A stretch of DNA of 64,000 bases from Nitrospira sp. Ga0074138. Its GTDB lineage: Bacteria > Nitrospirota > Nitrospiria > Nitrospirales > Nitrospiraceae. Position numbers and translations under genes: made by a program. The stretch lies in contig LNDU01000030.1 of assembly GCA_001464735.1 (NCBI GenBank), positions 1 through 64,000 of the forward strand, read 5' to 3'. Shown here in pieces: positions 8,269 through 16,848 of this stretch. Below the pieces are notes generated by a model that saw nothing but the letters and a program-made list of their open reading frames with translations, was not told the origin of the DNA and did no database searches. How positions within the stretch are numbered: the first letter of the stretch is position 1; every line of letters begins with the position of its first letter.

Positions 8269-9527
8269 TGTTCACCTCCGTACGTCACCATGATGAACGT
8301 CGAATGGGAACCATTCTGTTGGTCGATGCTGTCGACGGCACGTTCTCCATATGTATAGGACACATCGAGTGCCCACCACTCGGCGAATTTCCATGAAAGG
8401 CTCGGACTGACGGAAAAAAACCTCGTCTTGGCCAGAGGTCGACTGCCCTCCGTCGTGGTAATTCCCGATACGAAATAGAGCGCGCCAGCCACTGATACGC
8501 TCAGTTTTTCGGTCATGTTGTGAGACAGCGATGCCCCCACACGGTCGGTTCCCAGCAGGCGGCCGAACCCACTGGGATTAATCTCGCGGCTTCCGTCGAT
8601 CTGGAGCATGGTCCGTTCGAACTGCTTACGCAATGAGCCTCGGTATACCCAGACGACCTCCTGGCTGGTCTCGGATCTGTCGGTGCTTCTTCCCAGTAGA
8701 ATCCCAACAACTCCCGGTATAGCAGGGAGATCTTGCGTCGAACTCACCAGCCGGCCACCTCCCGATATCGATCCCGTCACCTGATGACCGAAGTCATGCG
8801 TCCATCCCCCCTGTGCTCCGTAGTATGTCGACTCAAGCCCGACGGTTGGGATGCGGACTAATGTGTAGAGGCCGGTCACCTGCACTTCATCCAGCTCCGT
8901 CGGATGGTAGATCGGTCCGGACGTCACACCGTGCACCTGGTAACCGACCAAGCCGAATCGCTGCCCATCTTGGTACTGTGCGTCCGTGAACTGATAGCTG
9001 CTCTCCCACGACGTGCGCTCAGTGAGTCCGACTCTCCAAGTAGGCACAGCTGTCCACGTGCTTCGTTGCGTAAAACCCAGGACCAGTCCGGTTTCCTGTA
9101 ACTCTGAGCGCAAAGTATTATCTCGATGAAATCCTCCCTGAAATCCCAGGGTGTGACGATCCGAGCGATACGACGCCTTTAGGGGGAAATGGAGGTTGGT
9201 GAACTCTCGATCGATGTCGCCGTAGTAATGCACAAAGTCTGCTCTGGTCTCTGCCTCGACAGCCAACGCTTCCGTCGCTCCTTTGAACTTCACCGCCGGT
9301 GTCACCCAATGCCCCAACACTTCGTTGTCCCCGTCATTGATGAGCAGATTGCTGTTGTAGACGCCTTTCACACTCAACGTCGGAGCCGCCGACCATTCGG
9401 CCGCCGCTGCCTGATCCCGTACTGTACCAAGCGTCAGCGCTCCCAGACCGCAGAATCCAGCCAGGACACCGAGCCACGCTCGACTCCAAGAACACGTTGG
9501 ACTGTCCTCAACAGACGGCCGCTCCAT
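8250..9527 (-). CDS. Exosortase-system-associated outer-membrane beta-barrel protein
   Basis: This 425-residue protein has an N-terminal signal region (WLGVLAGFCGLGALTLGTV, cleavage near QAAAA/EW). It then shows alternating beta-strand sequence typical of an outer-membrane barrel (WSAAPTLSVKGVYNSNL, HYYGDIDREFTNLHFPLKA, TYTLVRIPTVGLESTYYG-type strands), closing with an aromatic-rich final strand. It matches in length and position the uncharacterised barrel that accompanies PEP-CTERM/EPS loci. It lies 4 bp after the Wza-like gene and overlaps wzz. A role in passage of polymer across the outer membrane is inferred from position only. No enzymatic motif is visible. Confidence 0.8.
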   Translation of the reverse strand: MERPSVEDSPTCSWSRAWLGVLAGFCGLGALTLGTVRDQAAAAEWSAAPTLSVKGVYNSNLLINDGDNEVLGHWVTPAVKFKGATEALAVEAETRADFVHYYGDIDREFTNLHFPLKASYRSDRHTLGFQGGFHRDNTLRSELQETGLVLGFTQRSTWTAVPTWRVGLTERTSWESSYQFTDAQYQDGQRFGLVGYQVHGVTSGPIYHPTELDEVQVTGLYTLVRIPTVGLESTYYGAQGGWTHDFGHQVTGSISGGGRLVSSTQDLPAIPGVVGILLGRSTDRSETSQEVVWVYRGSLRKQFERTMLQIDGSREINPSGFGRLLGTDRVGASLSHNMTEKLSVSVAGALYFVSGITTTEGSRPLAKTRFFSVSPSLSWKFAEWWALDVSYTYGERAVDSIDQQNGSHSTFIMVTYGGEQWSVSR

Positions 9528-9531
9528 CCCG

Positions 9532-10143
9532 TCACGGCACCATCACCACATCGCCACGCTGGAGCACAATGTTCTGCTCCAGATCTCTTCCTTTTCGGGC
9601 GTCACCGTAGCGAAACGGAAAGACCATTTCATCGGTTCCATTCTGCCGGCGAATGATCTTGATGTCGTTCTCCGCCGCATAGGGCGTCAATCCTCCGGCC
9701 ATGCTGAGCGCCTGCAACACATCCGTGTGGTGTCCTGCCTGGTATTCTCCGGGCTTGTTCACCCGTCCCAGCACATAGATGCGATAGCTTTGCACTTTGA
9801 GGACGGTCACCGTTACATTCGGTGTCGGCAGATACTTCGTCAGGCGCTTGGTGATTTCGAAACGGACATCCTCGGCCGTCCGCCCGGAGGCCGCGACCTC
9901 GCCGATCAGGGGAAACGTGATCATCCCATCCGGCCGCACAACCATTTCCTGCGTCAGCTGCTCATCCTTCCACACGGCCACTTTGAGGACATCCTCGGGT
10001 CCAAGAAGATAGGATGGTTCTGCATTGATGGGTTCCGCTGCAGAGGAAGCACTCAGGCTCAACATTGAAACACAGAGACTTCCGACCAAAAGGCCAAGAC
10101 AGCCCAAGCTTACATACAACATCTCTCGTCCGCGAGGCCTCAT
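9532..10143 (-). CDS. Polysaccharide export protein (Wza/EpsA-like, SLBB domain)
   Basis: This 203-residue secreted protein has an N-terminal hydrophobic signal (LGCLGLLVGSLCVSMLSL) without a convincing lipobox cysteine. The polysaccharide-export domain begins at YLLGPEDVLKVAVWKDE and continues with VVRPDGMITFPLIGEVAASG. A single SLBB-like segment follows (RIYVLGRVNKPGEYQ, ALSMAGGLTPYAAENDI), and it ends GDVVMVP. It is short, like exosortase-locus export proteins rather than full-length Wza. Its ATG overlaps the TGA of the TPR gene (ATGA), so the two are co-translated. It presumably forms the periplasmic/outer-membrane channel that works with the Wzz protein in the same operon. Confidence 0.9.
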   Translation of the reverse strand: MRPRGREMLYVSLGCLGLLVGSLCVSMLSLSASSAAEPINAEPSYLLGPEDVLKVAVWKDEQLTQEMVVRPDGMITFPLIGEVAASGRTAEDVRFEITKRLTKYLPTPNVTVTVLKVQSYRIYVLGRVNKPGEYQAGHHTDVLQALSMAGGLTPYAAENDIKIIRRQNGTDEMVFPFRYGDARKGRDLEQNIVLQRGDVVMVP

Positions 10144-12527
10144 CCTGAGATCTCCCCTAATAACGTTTTCGCCTCGTCCGACCCCTCAAAGGCCGCGCCG
10201 GATGCGAGGGCTTTCTTCAGATGCAAGGAGGCCTCGGCACGCTGCCCCACCTTGGCGTAGGCGGCACCGAGATGGTAGTTGAGAATCGGGTGTTCCGGCA
10301 CCAATGTCGTCGCCTGCTGCAGGACGCGCACCGCATCGGCTCCATGCCCCATCTTATGATGGGTCCATCCTAAGGTATCGAGTAAATAGGCGTTCGGTTT
10401 CTGCGATTCAAACCCACGACTCAACGCCAAGGCCCGCTCCAAACTCTGGGTGTCCCCTTTCTGATCCACCAACAGGGCCGCCAGATTATTCGCGGCCAAG
10501 AGCGATGACGGGGCACGGCGAAGCACCAGTTCATACTGACCGATGGCTTCATCATAGTGCCGCTGCGCAGCCAAGCTGATCGCAAGCATGAGCCGCATCT
10601 GCTCATTGTCGGGGTTGAGATCCAATCCTCGCCGCAGCGCCGTGTCTCCCTCTTTCATCTGCTTTTGGCCATACCGAATCTGCGCCAGATGAATCCGTGG
10701 AGTTACCCATTTAGGATTGAGACGGGTTGCCGTGTCGAAATGGGACACAGCCGCCGCCGTTTCACCCTTTGTCAGCAGGAGTTCGCCGAGGAGCCCGCTC
10801 GCGTACGGATGGTCCGGAGATTTGACGAGAAGTTGTTCCAACCGACTCTGCGCCGACGTCAGCCTCCCGCGTCGCATATCCATTTGAACAAGCGCCAACA
10901 GGGGTTCCGGCGCAGACGGCCGCCGCTCGGCGGCTCGCCGATAGGAGGCTTCCGCGATATCCCATTGTTGTTGTGCTAGCGCCACATGGCCCTCGGCCAA
11001 ATCCGCGGTGGCATCGTCGGCTCCAGCCCGACGCAACTTGGTGAGGGTAGACTGACTCTTGCCCCAATCTTTCTCCTGCAGCTGTAATTGAAACAGCATG
11101 CCAAGCAGCGCGATATTGCCAGGATTTTGAGCGATGAGCGGATCCAGCCGCTGTTTGGCTTCTTTGAGCTGGCCGGCAGCAGCATCGAGTCCCACCAGCA
11201 TGGTCTGCGCTTCCAACATCATTGGGTTCAACGCGAGCGCACGATCCAAGCTTTCGCGTGCCAAGGCTGGTTCTCCGGCCAGCAAATGGGCACGGGCGAG
11301 CAACACATGCCCCTCGGTCAACTCCGGTTGATCTTTCAGAACGGAACGGAAATCCAAGGTAGCGTCTTTGCCATTCCCGCGTTGAAGTGCGATACGTCCA
11401 CGCAACATCAGCGCGTCGCTTGATCGATAATTATCCTTCAATACCGCCTCGATCTGCCGCTCAGCTTCATCCGTCTTTCCAACCAACCAGTCCATCCCCG
11501 CCAGCTTGATCTGGGCTTCCAATGCTTCCGGTTTACCGGAAAACTCCGTCTGGATCTCTCGATAAACTTCACGCGCCAGCTCACCCCGCTGAGTCGATTC
11601 ATAGAGACGGCCAAGCGCGAACCACAGTTTTCCGGCGCGCGGCAGTTCCTTTTTGGCCTGCTTGAGTGCCGCCTCTGCCGCCTCGAAACCACGACGCTTG
11701 CCGGCATACTCCGCAAGCGCTACTCGCCGCCGCTCATCCTCCGGCTCTAATCGCACGGCATCCTGCAGAATGGATTCCGCCTTGTCATACTGCTGCTGTT
11801 GGTCATAAAACGCGGCTTGTCGCAGACGGTGCGTCAAGATGGTCGGTTCCAATCTGGCGATCTGGTCGAGCGTCGATTCGGCATCCGCCGTCCGTCCCAG
11901 CTTGATCGACGTGGTCGCCAGCGCATCCAACAGTTCCAGATTGGTCGGACTGACCTCGAGCGCCCGGCGCAGATACGGCATCGCCTCCACCGAACGTTGG
12001 GTTGAGGTGTACAGCGAGACCACAAGCAACACGGCATCGATTTCCGCCGGAGCCTCGGCGACAAGCTTTTCAGCTTGTTCGACGGCCCCCTTCATATTGC
12101 CCGACAAGGCCACGCCTGCGATTTTGATCGCCTTGGCCTGCACATGATCCGGCTGGCTTGTCAGCAGCCGGTCCGCGATCTGCCCGGCCTGTTCCAAGGC
12201 CCGAACTTCCAGGTAATACTTAGCCAGCTTGACCATCGCTCGATCATGCTTCGGGTTCAGCTCTACAACTTGCTGATACGCAGCCATGGCGTTCCGCCAA
12301 TTACGCTCTTTTTCCTCGATCTGGGCATAAAGAAAATAGGCGTCGACGTCCTTCGGATCGATTTGAAGCACGTTTCTGATCTCGACGCGGGCTTTCGGAT
12401 AGTTTCCCTGCTGAAAATATTCTTGCGCCCGGAGACGGTACTTCGCCTTGCGCTCTTCCGGCCCACCACAGCCGCCTGACCCTACGGCCAGCACGACGAC
12501 TAATCCCAAGGCGACATATCGTGTCAT
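10140..12527 (-). CDS. prsT: PEP-CTERM system TPR lipoprotein PrsT
   Basis: This ~795-residue lipoprotein has a short signal sequence ending VLAVGSGGCGG; the cysteine is well placed although the lipobox is not ideal. The rest is an almost continuous array of tetratricopeptide repeats (for example KYRLRAQEYFQQGNYPKARV, LWFALGRLYESTQRGELAR and LNYHLGAAYAKVGQRAEASL). This length and repeat pattern is that of the TPR protein found in almost every EPS-linked exosortase locus. The track start at 12569 lies inside the upstream gene. ATG 12527 has GGGGAGGAGGA 8-9 bases upstream, so I use it. It probably scaffolds export or processing in the periplasm. The next gene overlaps by ATGA. Confidence 0.9.
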   Translation of the reverse strand: MTRYVALGLVVVLAVGSGGCGGPEERKAKYRLRAQEYFQQGNYPKARVEIRNVLQIDPKDVDAYFLYAQIEEKERNWRNAMAAYQQVVELNPKHDRAMVKLAKYYLEVRALEQAGQIADRLLTSQPDHVQAKAIKIAGVALSGNMKGAVEQAEKLVAEAPAEIDAVLLVVSLYTSTQRSVEAMPYLRRALEVSPTNLELLDALATTSIKLGRTADAESTLDQIARLEPTILTHRLRQAAFYDQQQQYDKAESILQDAVRLEPEDERRRVALAEYAGKRRGFEAAEAALKQAKKELPRAGKLWFALGRLYESTQRGELAREVYREIQTEFSGKPEALEAQIKLAGMDWLVGKTDEAERQIEAVLKDNYRSSDALMLRGRIALQRGNGKDATLDFRSVLKDQPELTEGHVLLARAHLLAGEPALARESLDRALALNPMMLEAQTMLVGLDAAAGQLKEAKQRLDPLIAQNPGNIALLGMLFQLQLQEKDWGKSQSTLTKLRRAGADDATADLAEGHVALAQQQWDIAEASYRRAAERRPSAPEPLLALVQMDMRRGRLTSAQSRLEQLLVKSPDHPYASGLLGELLLTKGETAAAVSHFDTATRLNPKWVTPRIHLAQIRYGQKQMKEGDTALRRGLDLNPDNEQMRLMLAISLAAQRHYDEAIGQYELVLRRAPSSLLAANNLAALLVDQKGDTQSLERALALSRGFESQKPNAYLLDTLGWTHHKMGHGADAVRVLQQATTLVPEHPILNYHLGAAYAKVGQRAEASLHLKKALASGAAFEGSDEAKTLLGEISG

Positions 12528-12547
12528 CACTCTTTCCTCCTCCCCGA

Positions 12548-14176
12548 TCATGGTGACCAGGCCCGCCACATGATTCCGCCTGACATCACCAGTAATACCA
12601 CTCCCAACCGGATCACGGCGGACGACCGCATGTACAGCAATAGTTCGAACGCAAAGAACAACACAACCGACTTAGCCGTCAACGATCCTATAGGCACGCT
12701 GCCGATCGTAATTTCAGGCAAAAACGGCATGACGACCGCCAAACACGCAATGAGCGCATCCAGCGGCGTCAGCTGAAATCGCTCATCCTCCGCCAACCGA
12801 ACCGCGAGAACGACCAGGACGGCCAGAGCCACGATTCCCAAATTCATCGGTGTCAGGACGTTGATAGGGGGTATTCGTGGAAACGCCTCTCCGTAATACA
12901 GAAGGCAGATGCTGCCGATATACAGCGCAGCCCGCACCACCCACGACAGTGCATAGCGCGTCAACAGCGAACCGATGACGGCAAGCGCCAGGCAACCGGC
13001 GATCACCCCCCCTTCGGCAGGAATTTCCCGCGGCACGGTGATGGACCAAACCAGATAGAGAGGGACCCCCACATACAAGAGATTAAGTGGCCAATCACTC
13101 AGCACTTGACGTCTAGAAGGATTTGAAACTGCCTGACGCGACAGAGACAAGAGTAATCCCGAGGACGACTCCACCGGCTCATGTCGGCGAACAAACAACA
13201 GGAGTACGGCACCTGCGTAGAGGAGATACGTCGCGAGAAGCACCGCGTCGGATTGCCATCGCAAGAGATACGCGCAACTCACCATGAGCCCATGCACCAA
13301 ATAGATGGCCGTGACAGCCTGGCCGTGCGTCAGGCCGAAGGTCAGCAGTTTATGGTGAAGATGATTCCGATCCCCGACAAACGGAGACCGCCCTTCCAAC
13401 CATCGCTGCCCCATGACACCGACCGTATCGAGCAACGGAACCCCCCAAATAAACAGAGCCAGCAACGGGCTATAGGCCGTATGATGCGCGTCGGTCAACA
13501 AAATGGCGGCAATCGCGAGATAGTATCCCAGAAACTGGCTGCCAGCATCGCCCATGAAGACCCGCGCCGGATAGGTATTGAACCGCAGGAAGCCCAGCAC
13601 CCCCCCCAGGACGGACACGATCAGCAGTATAAGAAGCGGTTCATTGACCTGATAGGCCAGATAGGCCAACCCGGTGAAACTGATCAAGGACAATCCGCCG
13701 GCCAAGCCGTCGAGTCCGTCGGAGAGATTGACAGCATTCGTCACTGCGACGATGACGACCAGCGTGAGGGGAACGGCTATCCAGGCGGGCAGCAACGCCT
13801 CATCAAAGAACGGCATCGAAGACCATCGGACTCCGACGACACTCATAGCGATCACGGCAGCCGCTACCTGACCGACGAACTTGACCCGATAATCAAGTCC
13901 AACCCGGTCGTCCCAGACACCGAAGAGCATAATGACGGCCCCACCGAGGAGGCTGGAGAGCAGAAACGACTCTTTCGGCGCCCATACCAGAACGGCGATG
14001 AAGGTGGCTGCAGCGAAGGCGATGCCACCCACCTTCGCGATCGGCTCCCTGTGCGCATGCCGTTCGCGAGGCAGATCGATGAACCAGAGACGGATCGCCG
14101 ACGTCGACAAGACAGGAATCAACGCCATACAGATGATCAACGACCCGATAAAACTGAGAAATAATGCCGAGCCCAT
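12548..14176 (-). CDS. WecA/MraY-type undecaprenyl-phosphate sugar-1-phosphate transferase
   Basis: This 542-residue polytopic membrane protein initiates polysaccharide synthesis by moving a sugar-1-phosphate (typically GlcNAc-1-P) onto undecaprenyl phosphate. Family motifs are clear: FGVWDDRVGLDYRVKF, VTNAVNLSDGLDGLAGG, RVFMGDAGSQFLGY and the basic loop HLHHKLL. The core transferase ends near residue 330. About 200 further residues form extra hydrophobic segments (PLNLLYVGVPLYLVWSI, INVLTPMNLGIVALAVLVV), longer than E. coli WecA. It stands between the exosortase and PrsT genes and is the only priming transferase in the locus. The start has AGGGGTAGGGG at good distance. Confidence 0.92.
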   Translation of the reverse strand: MGSALFLSFIGSLIICMALIPVLSTSAIRLWFIDLPRERHAHREPIAKVGGIAFAAATFIAVLVWAPKESFLLSSLLGGAVIMLFGVWDDRVGLDYRVKFVGQVAAAVIAMSVVGVRWSSMPFFDEALLPAWIAVPLTLVVIVAVTNAVNLSDGLDGLAGGLSLISFTGLAYLAYQVNEPLLILLIVSVLGGVLGFLRFNTYPARVFMGDAGSQFLGYYLAIAAILLTDAHHTAYSPLLALFIWGVPLLDTVGVMGQRWLEGRSPFVGDRNHLHHKLLTFGLTHGQAVTAIYLVHGLMVSCAYLLRWQSDAVLLATYLLYAGAVLLLFVRRHEPVESSSGLLLSLSRQAVSNPSRRQVLSDWPLNLLYVGVPLYLVWSITVPREIPAEGGVIAGCLALAVIGSLLTRYALSWVVRAALYIGSICLLYYGEAFPRIPPINVLTPMNLGIVALAVLVVLAVRLAEDERFQLTPLDALIACLAVVMPFLPEITIGSVPIGSLTAKSVVLFFAFELLLYMRSSAVIRLGVVLLVMSGGIMWRAWSP

Positions 14177-14188
14177 CGCCCCTACCCC

Positions 14189-15826
14189 TCAATCGGGAAC
14201 ATAATGACTCAATAACGGGGTCACTAACCCGGCCATCGCCTGTAACCGTCCATCGGCGGACGCTTCCTCCTCACCGGGATGGACCGTGGACACTAAACGC
14301 ACGAGTGCCCCGTCGGCACGATGCCTGGTCAAGGAATCCCAGAAGAGGAAAAATTTCACGAGGTATTCGCTCGTCATCCAGCGGTCGCGCTGTTTGAACC
14401 AGTAATAGACGATCTGCTTATGGCTTCCCTTCTGAATGACGACTCGATTGACATCCCACGCGGCGACCGCCCCGGGAACAGACGCGATGGGTACCGACTC
14501 GAAGGACGTGATCTCCCAACCACCGCCTGGAATGCACTGCCTGGGAGAGTGAGACGACCGTCCTTTCTTTGGAGACTGGTAGTAGGCTACATAAACATTA
14601 ACGGGATGCCGATCGGCAGCGGAGTAGTCAGCCAACACATAGTCGTCTAAGGCCAAGGCGTCGAGATACTGCCGTTCCATAGCCGTCGAGACGCCTTTCC
14701 ATACTCCCAACTGCGATGGGAAATCGACCAACGGCTGTCGGGCAGGCAGAGAGGAAAACTCCCCTTCAGTCACGGCCGGGTCCGCCACCGTCACCATAGC
14801 GAGCAGACTTGCCCCTACCACCACAGGCCAGAACGCAATCCGTGCAGCCGGCGTAGTGATCTGGAACGGCAAGGCCGCACCAACCTTGGGAAGACCGACC
14901 AATTCCGCGAAGGAACGGCCGGGTGCGGATGAACCGATCCGAGCAAGAATCCACATTTCCGCGCAGAGCAAGGCGAGGCTCGCAACGAAGAAAATCCACC
15001 CTTCAAAAAAGTGGGTAAACCCTTCGGCTGCAGCTTGCCCATACGTGCCGACCAATACACCGATGACTCCGATCCGAAGCCCATTCAAGAGAATCGAGAT
15101 CGGAATACTCGACAGCACGAGGACGGCTCGTTTCCACAACGATTCACGGTAGAGATAGGCGGCCAGCAGCGTCAAAGCCGTGAGCGGGAAGAGATACCGC
15201 AGGCCGCTGCAGGCTTCGACTACTTGAAGTTGAATCGGCCCAAGATCGATGACATTCCCTTCCCGATAAGCCGTGACACCGATCAGATGAAGGACACCCA
15301 CGCCCAACGCAGACGACCATAACTGCAGACGGCTCGACAACTCGTACTGCAGAAATGTCGGCGGGGGAATCGCGGCGAGCAGATAGAGCAGAGGAAAGGC
15401 CAACAGGCGAACACCGGACAGCCCGATCGCACAGACGAGCAATCCGACGATCACCATCCACAGTGAAACATGCATCACCGCATGTATGGCGGAGAACTCG
15501 CCGACGACGTACACGAACAGCCCGGCCGCGACGATCCCAGGGCCCCACCACGCGCCCCAACGCGCAATGACTTCCAGCGCCCGCCATCGCCACCAGATCA
15601 TGTACAACACGATCAGTGGAATGAACGGCCCATGGCTGTTGTTGTCTTCCAGCCATGCCTCTCCCAAAAACCGCAGACTGTCCGCATAGAGATACCCAAG
15701 GACCGTTGTGACCAGAGCCAGGATCGACCAGAGGACCACTGTCTTTCGGTAGATCGAGGGTTGAATCACCGATGAATCAGAGGAAGAGGGTACCGACGTA
15801 TCCAGCATCGTAGGTTGTAAACTCAT
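14189..15826 (-). CDS. Exosortase fused to EpsI domain (XrtA/XrtD type)
   Basis: The N-terminal half is a multi-pass exosortase with the catalytic Cys in VEACSGLRYLFP, the conserved Arg in PISILLNGLRIGVIG and the His in GFTHFFEGW. The transpeptidase-like enzyme cleaves C-terminal PEP-CTERM-type signals at the outer face of the inner membrane. The C-terminal ~210 residues are an EpsI domain (PSQLGVWKG, DDYVLADY, HSPRQCIPGGGW). As I recall, fusion to EpsI is a feature of the VPLPA-specific XrtD class, although fused XrtA forms exist. Sorting signals in this window (VPLPGAALMF, VPVPAAAWLF) fit that class. I prefer ATG 15826 (GGA six bases before) over 15832 or the track start. It heads an eight-gene operon behind a Pho-box-like promoter. 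Confidence 0.93.
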   Translation of the reverse strand: MSLQPTMLDTSVPSSSDSSVIQPSIYRKTVVLWSILALVTTVLGYLYADSLRFLGEAWLEDNNSHGPFIPLIVLYMIWWRWRALEVIARWGAWWGPGIVAAGLFVYVVGEFSAIHAVMHVSLWMVIVGLLVCAIGLSGVRLLAFPLLYLLAAIPPPTFLQYELSSRLQLWSSALGVGVLHLIGVTAYREGNVIDLGPIQLQVVEACSGLRYLFPLTALTLLAAYLYRESLWKRAVLVLSSIPISILLNGLRIGVIGVLVGTYGQAAAEGFTHFFEGWIFFVASLALLCAEMWILARIGSSAPGRSFAELVGLPKVGAALPFQITTPAARIAFWPVVVGASLLAMVTVADPAVTEGEFSSLPARQPLVDFPSQLGVWKGVSTAMERQYLDALALDDYVLADYSAADRHPVNVYVAYYQSPKKGRSSHSPRQCIPGGGWEITSFESVPIASVPGAVAAWDVNRVVIQKGSHKQIVYYWFKQRDRWMTSEYLVKFFLFWDSLTRHRADGALVRLVSTVHPGEEEASADGRLQAMAGLVTPLLSHYVPD

Positions 15827-15854
15827 GATCATTCCACAGGTATGACGGTCAGAC

Positions 15855-15920
15855 AGTCTACCGTCCGCTGATCCCTCGTGGGCCACGTCAATCTCAAGTT
15901 TGTGTTAACTGATTGTTAAA
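15855..15920 (-). promoter_or_regulatory. Pho-box-like promoter of the exosortase operon
   Basis: On the minus strand three 11-bp units stand in tandem: TTTAACAATCA, GTTAACACAAA, CTTGAGATTGA (15920-15888). Then 27 bp separate them from a -10-like TAGACT (15860-15855). Predicted transcription would start about 20 bases before the exosortase ATG. Unit form and phase equal those at 19043-19108 and 28307-28373. Confidence 0.65.
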
Positions 15921-15936
15921 AAGCGAACAGGGTCGT

Positions 15937-16848
15937 CTATCGTGCGGTGAGATCGGTCGGACGGTCGGGGGGACTAGAACGGATTTGATTCAGGAATCGT
16001 TTGGTTACCTGCCACCAGGGAGCTTCTTCGTTCCAGGATTCAGCCCCACGGTCCCCCCACCCGCCCCAAATTACGAGACCATCGGCATGTTGAGACACAG
16101 TATTCAATTGAAGTTCCCAGTACTCCGGTTCGACAGGCTGCAGTCGCAGCTTGGCGTTGGACTCATGGTACTGCGGCCAGAGAAACGCATAGACCGGCTT
16201 TCCGTTTGCTTTCCGTCTGGCTTCCGTCAGCTGCGCGACGGCATAGGTCACCCAGCCTTGTCGGTCCGGATAGAAGGTATAAAGTGATGGATACAACGCA
16301 TCCAGCTGAGCCGCCAACTCATCCAATCGGTCGTTATCCTGTTGCCACGCTTGATGCTCTTTGCTCGCCAGACCGCGTATCGCCCGCCAATAGTCGTTCA
16401 ACGGTACGGTGCCATAGGCCCCAACCTGGATATTCGGGGCTTCGGCCTTTATCCACGATAGGATCGTCACCAACTTCCCGACATTCTCTTTCACAACCTG
16501 AGGATTTCCCTTGAGCGGCCATCGTTCGATGTCGATAATCACCGGTTGCGATGCTCCACTCAATTCCTTCCCGATGGATCGTACCGTCTGTTCCGGCGGC
16601 ATTGCCGTCGCTGCATGCTTGCCGGGGAACAAGCGCGCCTCGTAGAGGAGCGTGATAGGCCGAATAGGATAACCGGCGAAGGAAGGCTTGTTTTTATACA
16701 GAGTCGCATCAAATACAACGAAGGGTCTGCGATCAGCCACCGAAGCGGGAGCCGCTGTGTCAGCCGGAGAAGGACGCCCCAACGTGCCCACCAAAATAAG
16801 TCCAGCCATCAACAACTTGATCCATCCAATTCTTGATCGGCGCATCAT
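15937..16848 (-). CDS. Secreted TIM-barrel-like protein of EPS operon 2 (possible glycoside hydrolase)
   Basis: The product (~303 aa) has a signal anchor (WIKLLMAGLILVGTLG) followed by beta/alpha units that read like a TIM barrel: RPFVVFDATLY, QPVIIDIERWPL, IQVGAYGTVPL, DALYPSLYTFYPDRQG, KPVYAFLWPQYHE and ADGLVIWGGWGD. The DIERW strand end is where an acidic catalytic residue would sit in hyaluronidase- or chitinase-like folds, so cleavage or trimming of the exported polymer is plausible. No exact family is recognised. ATG 16848 overlaps the stop of the glycosyltransferase gene (ATGATG), which marks translational coupling. It ends just before the promoter of the exosortase operon. Confidence 0.65.
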   Translation of the reverse strand: MMRRSRIGWIKLLMAGLILVGTLGRPSPADTAAPASVADRRPFVVFDATLYKNKPSFAGYPIRPITLLYEARLFPGKHAATAMPPEQTVRSIGKELSGASQPVIIDIERWPLKGNPQVVKENVGKLVTILSWIKAEAPNIQVGAYGTVPLNDYWRAIRGLASKEHQAWQQDNDRLDELAAQLDALYPSLYTFYPDRQGWVTYAVAQLTEARRKANGKPVYAFLWPQYHESNAKLRLQPVEPEYWELQLNTVSQHADGLVIWGGWGDRGAESWNEEAPWWQVTKRFLNQIRSSPPDRPTDLTAR

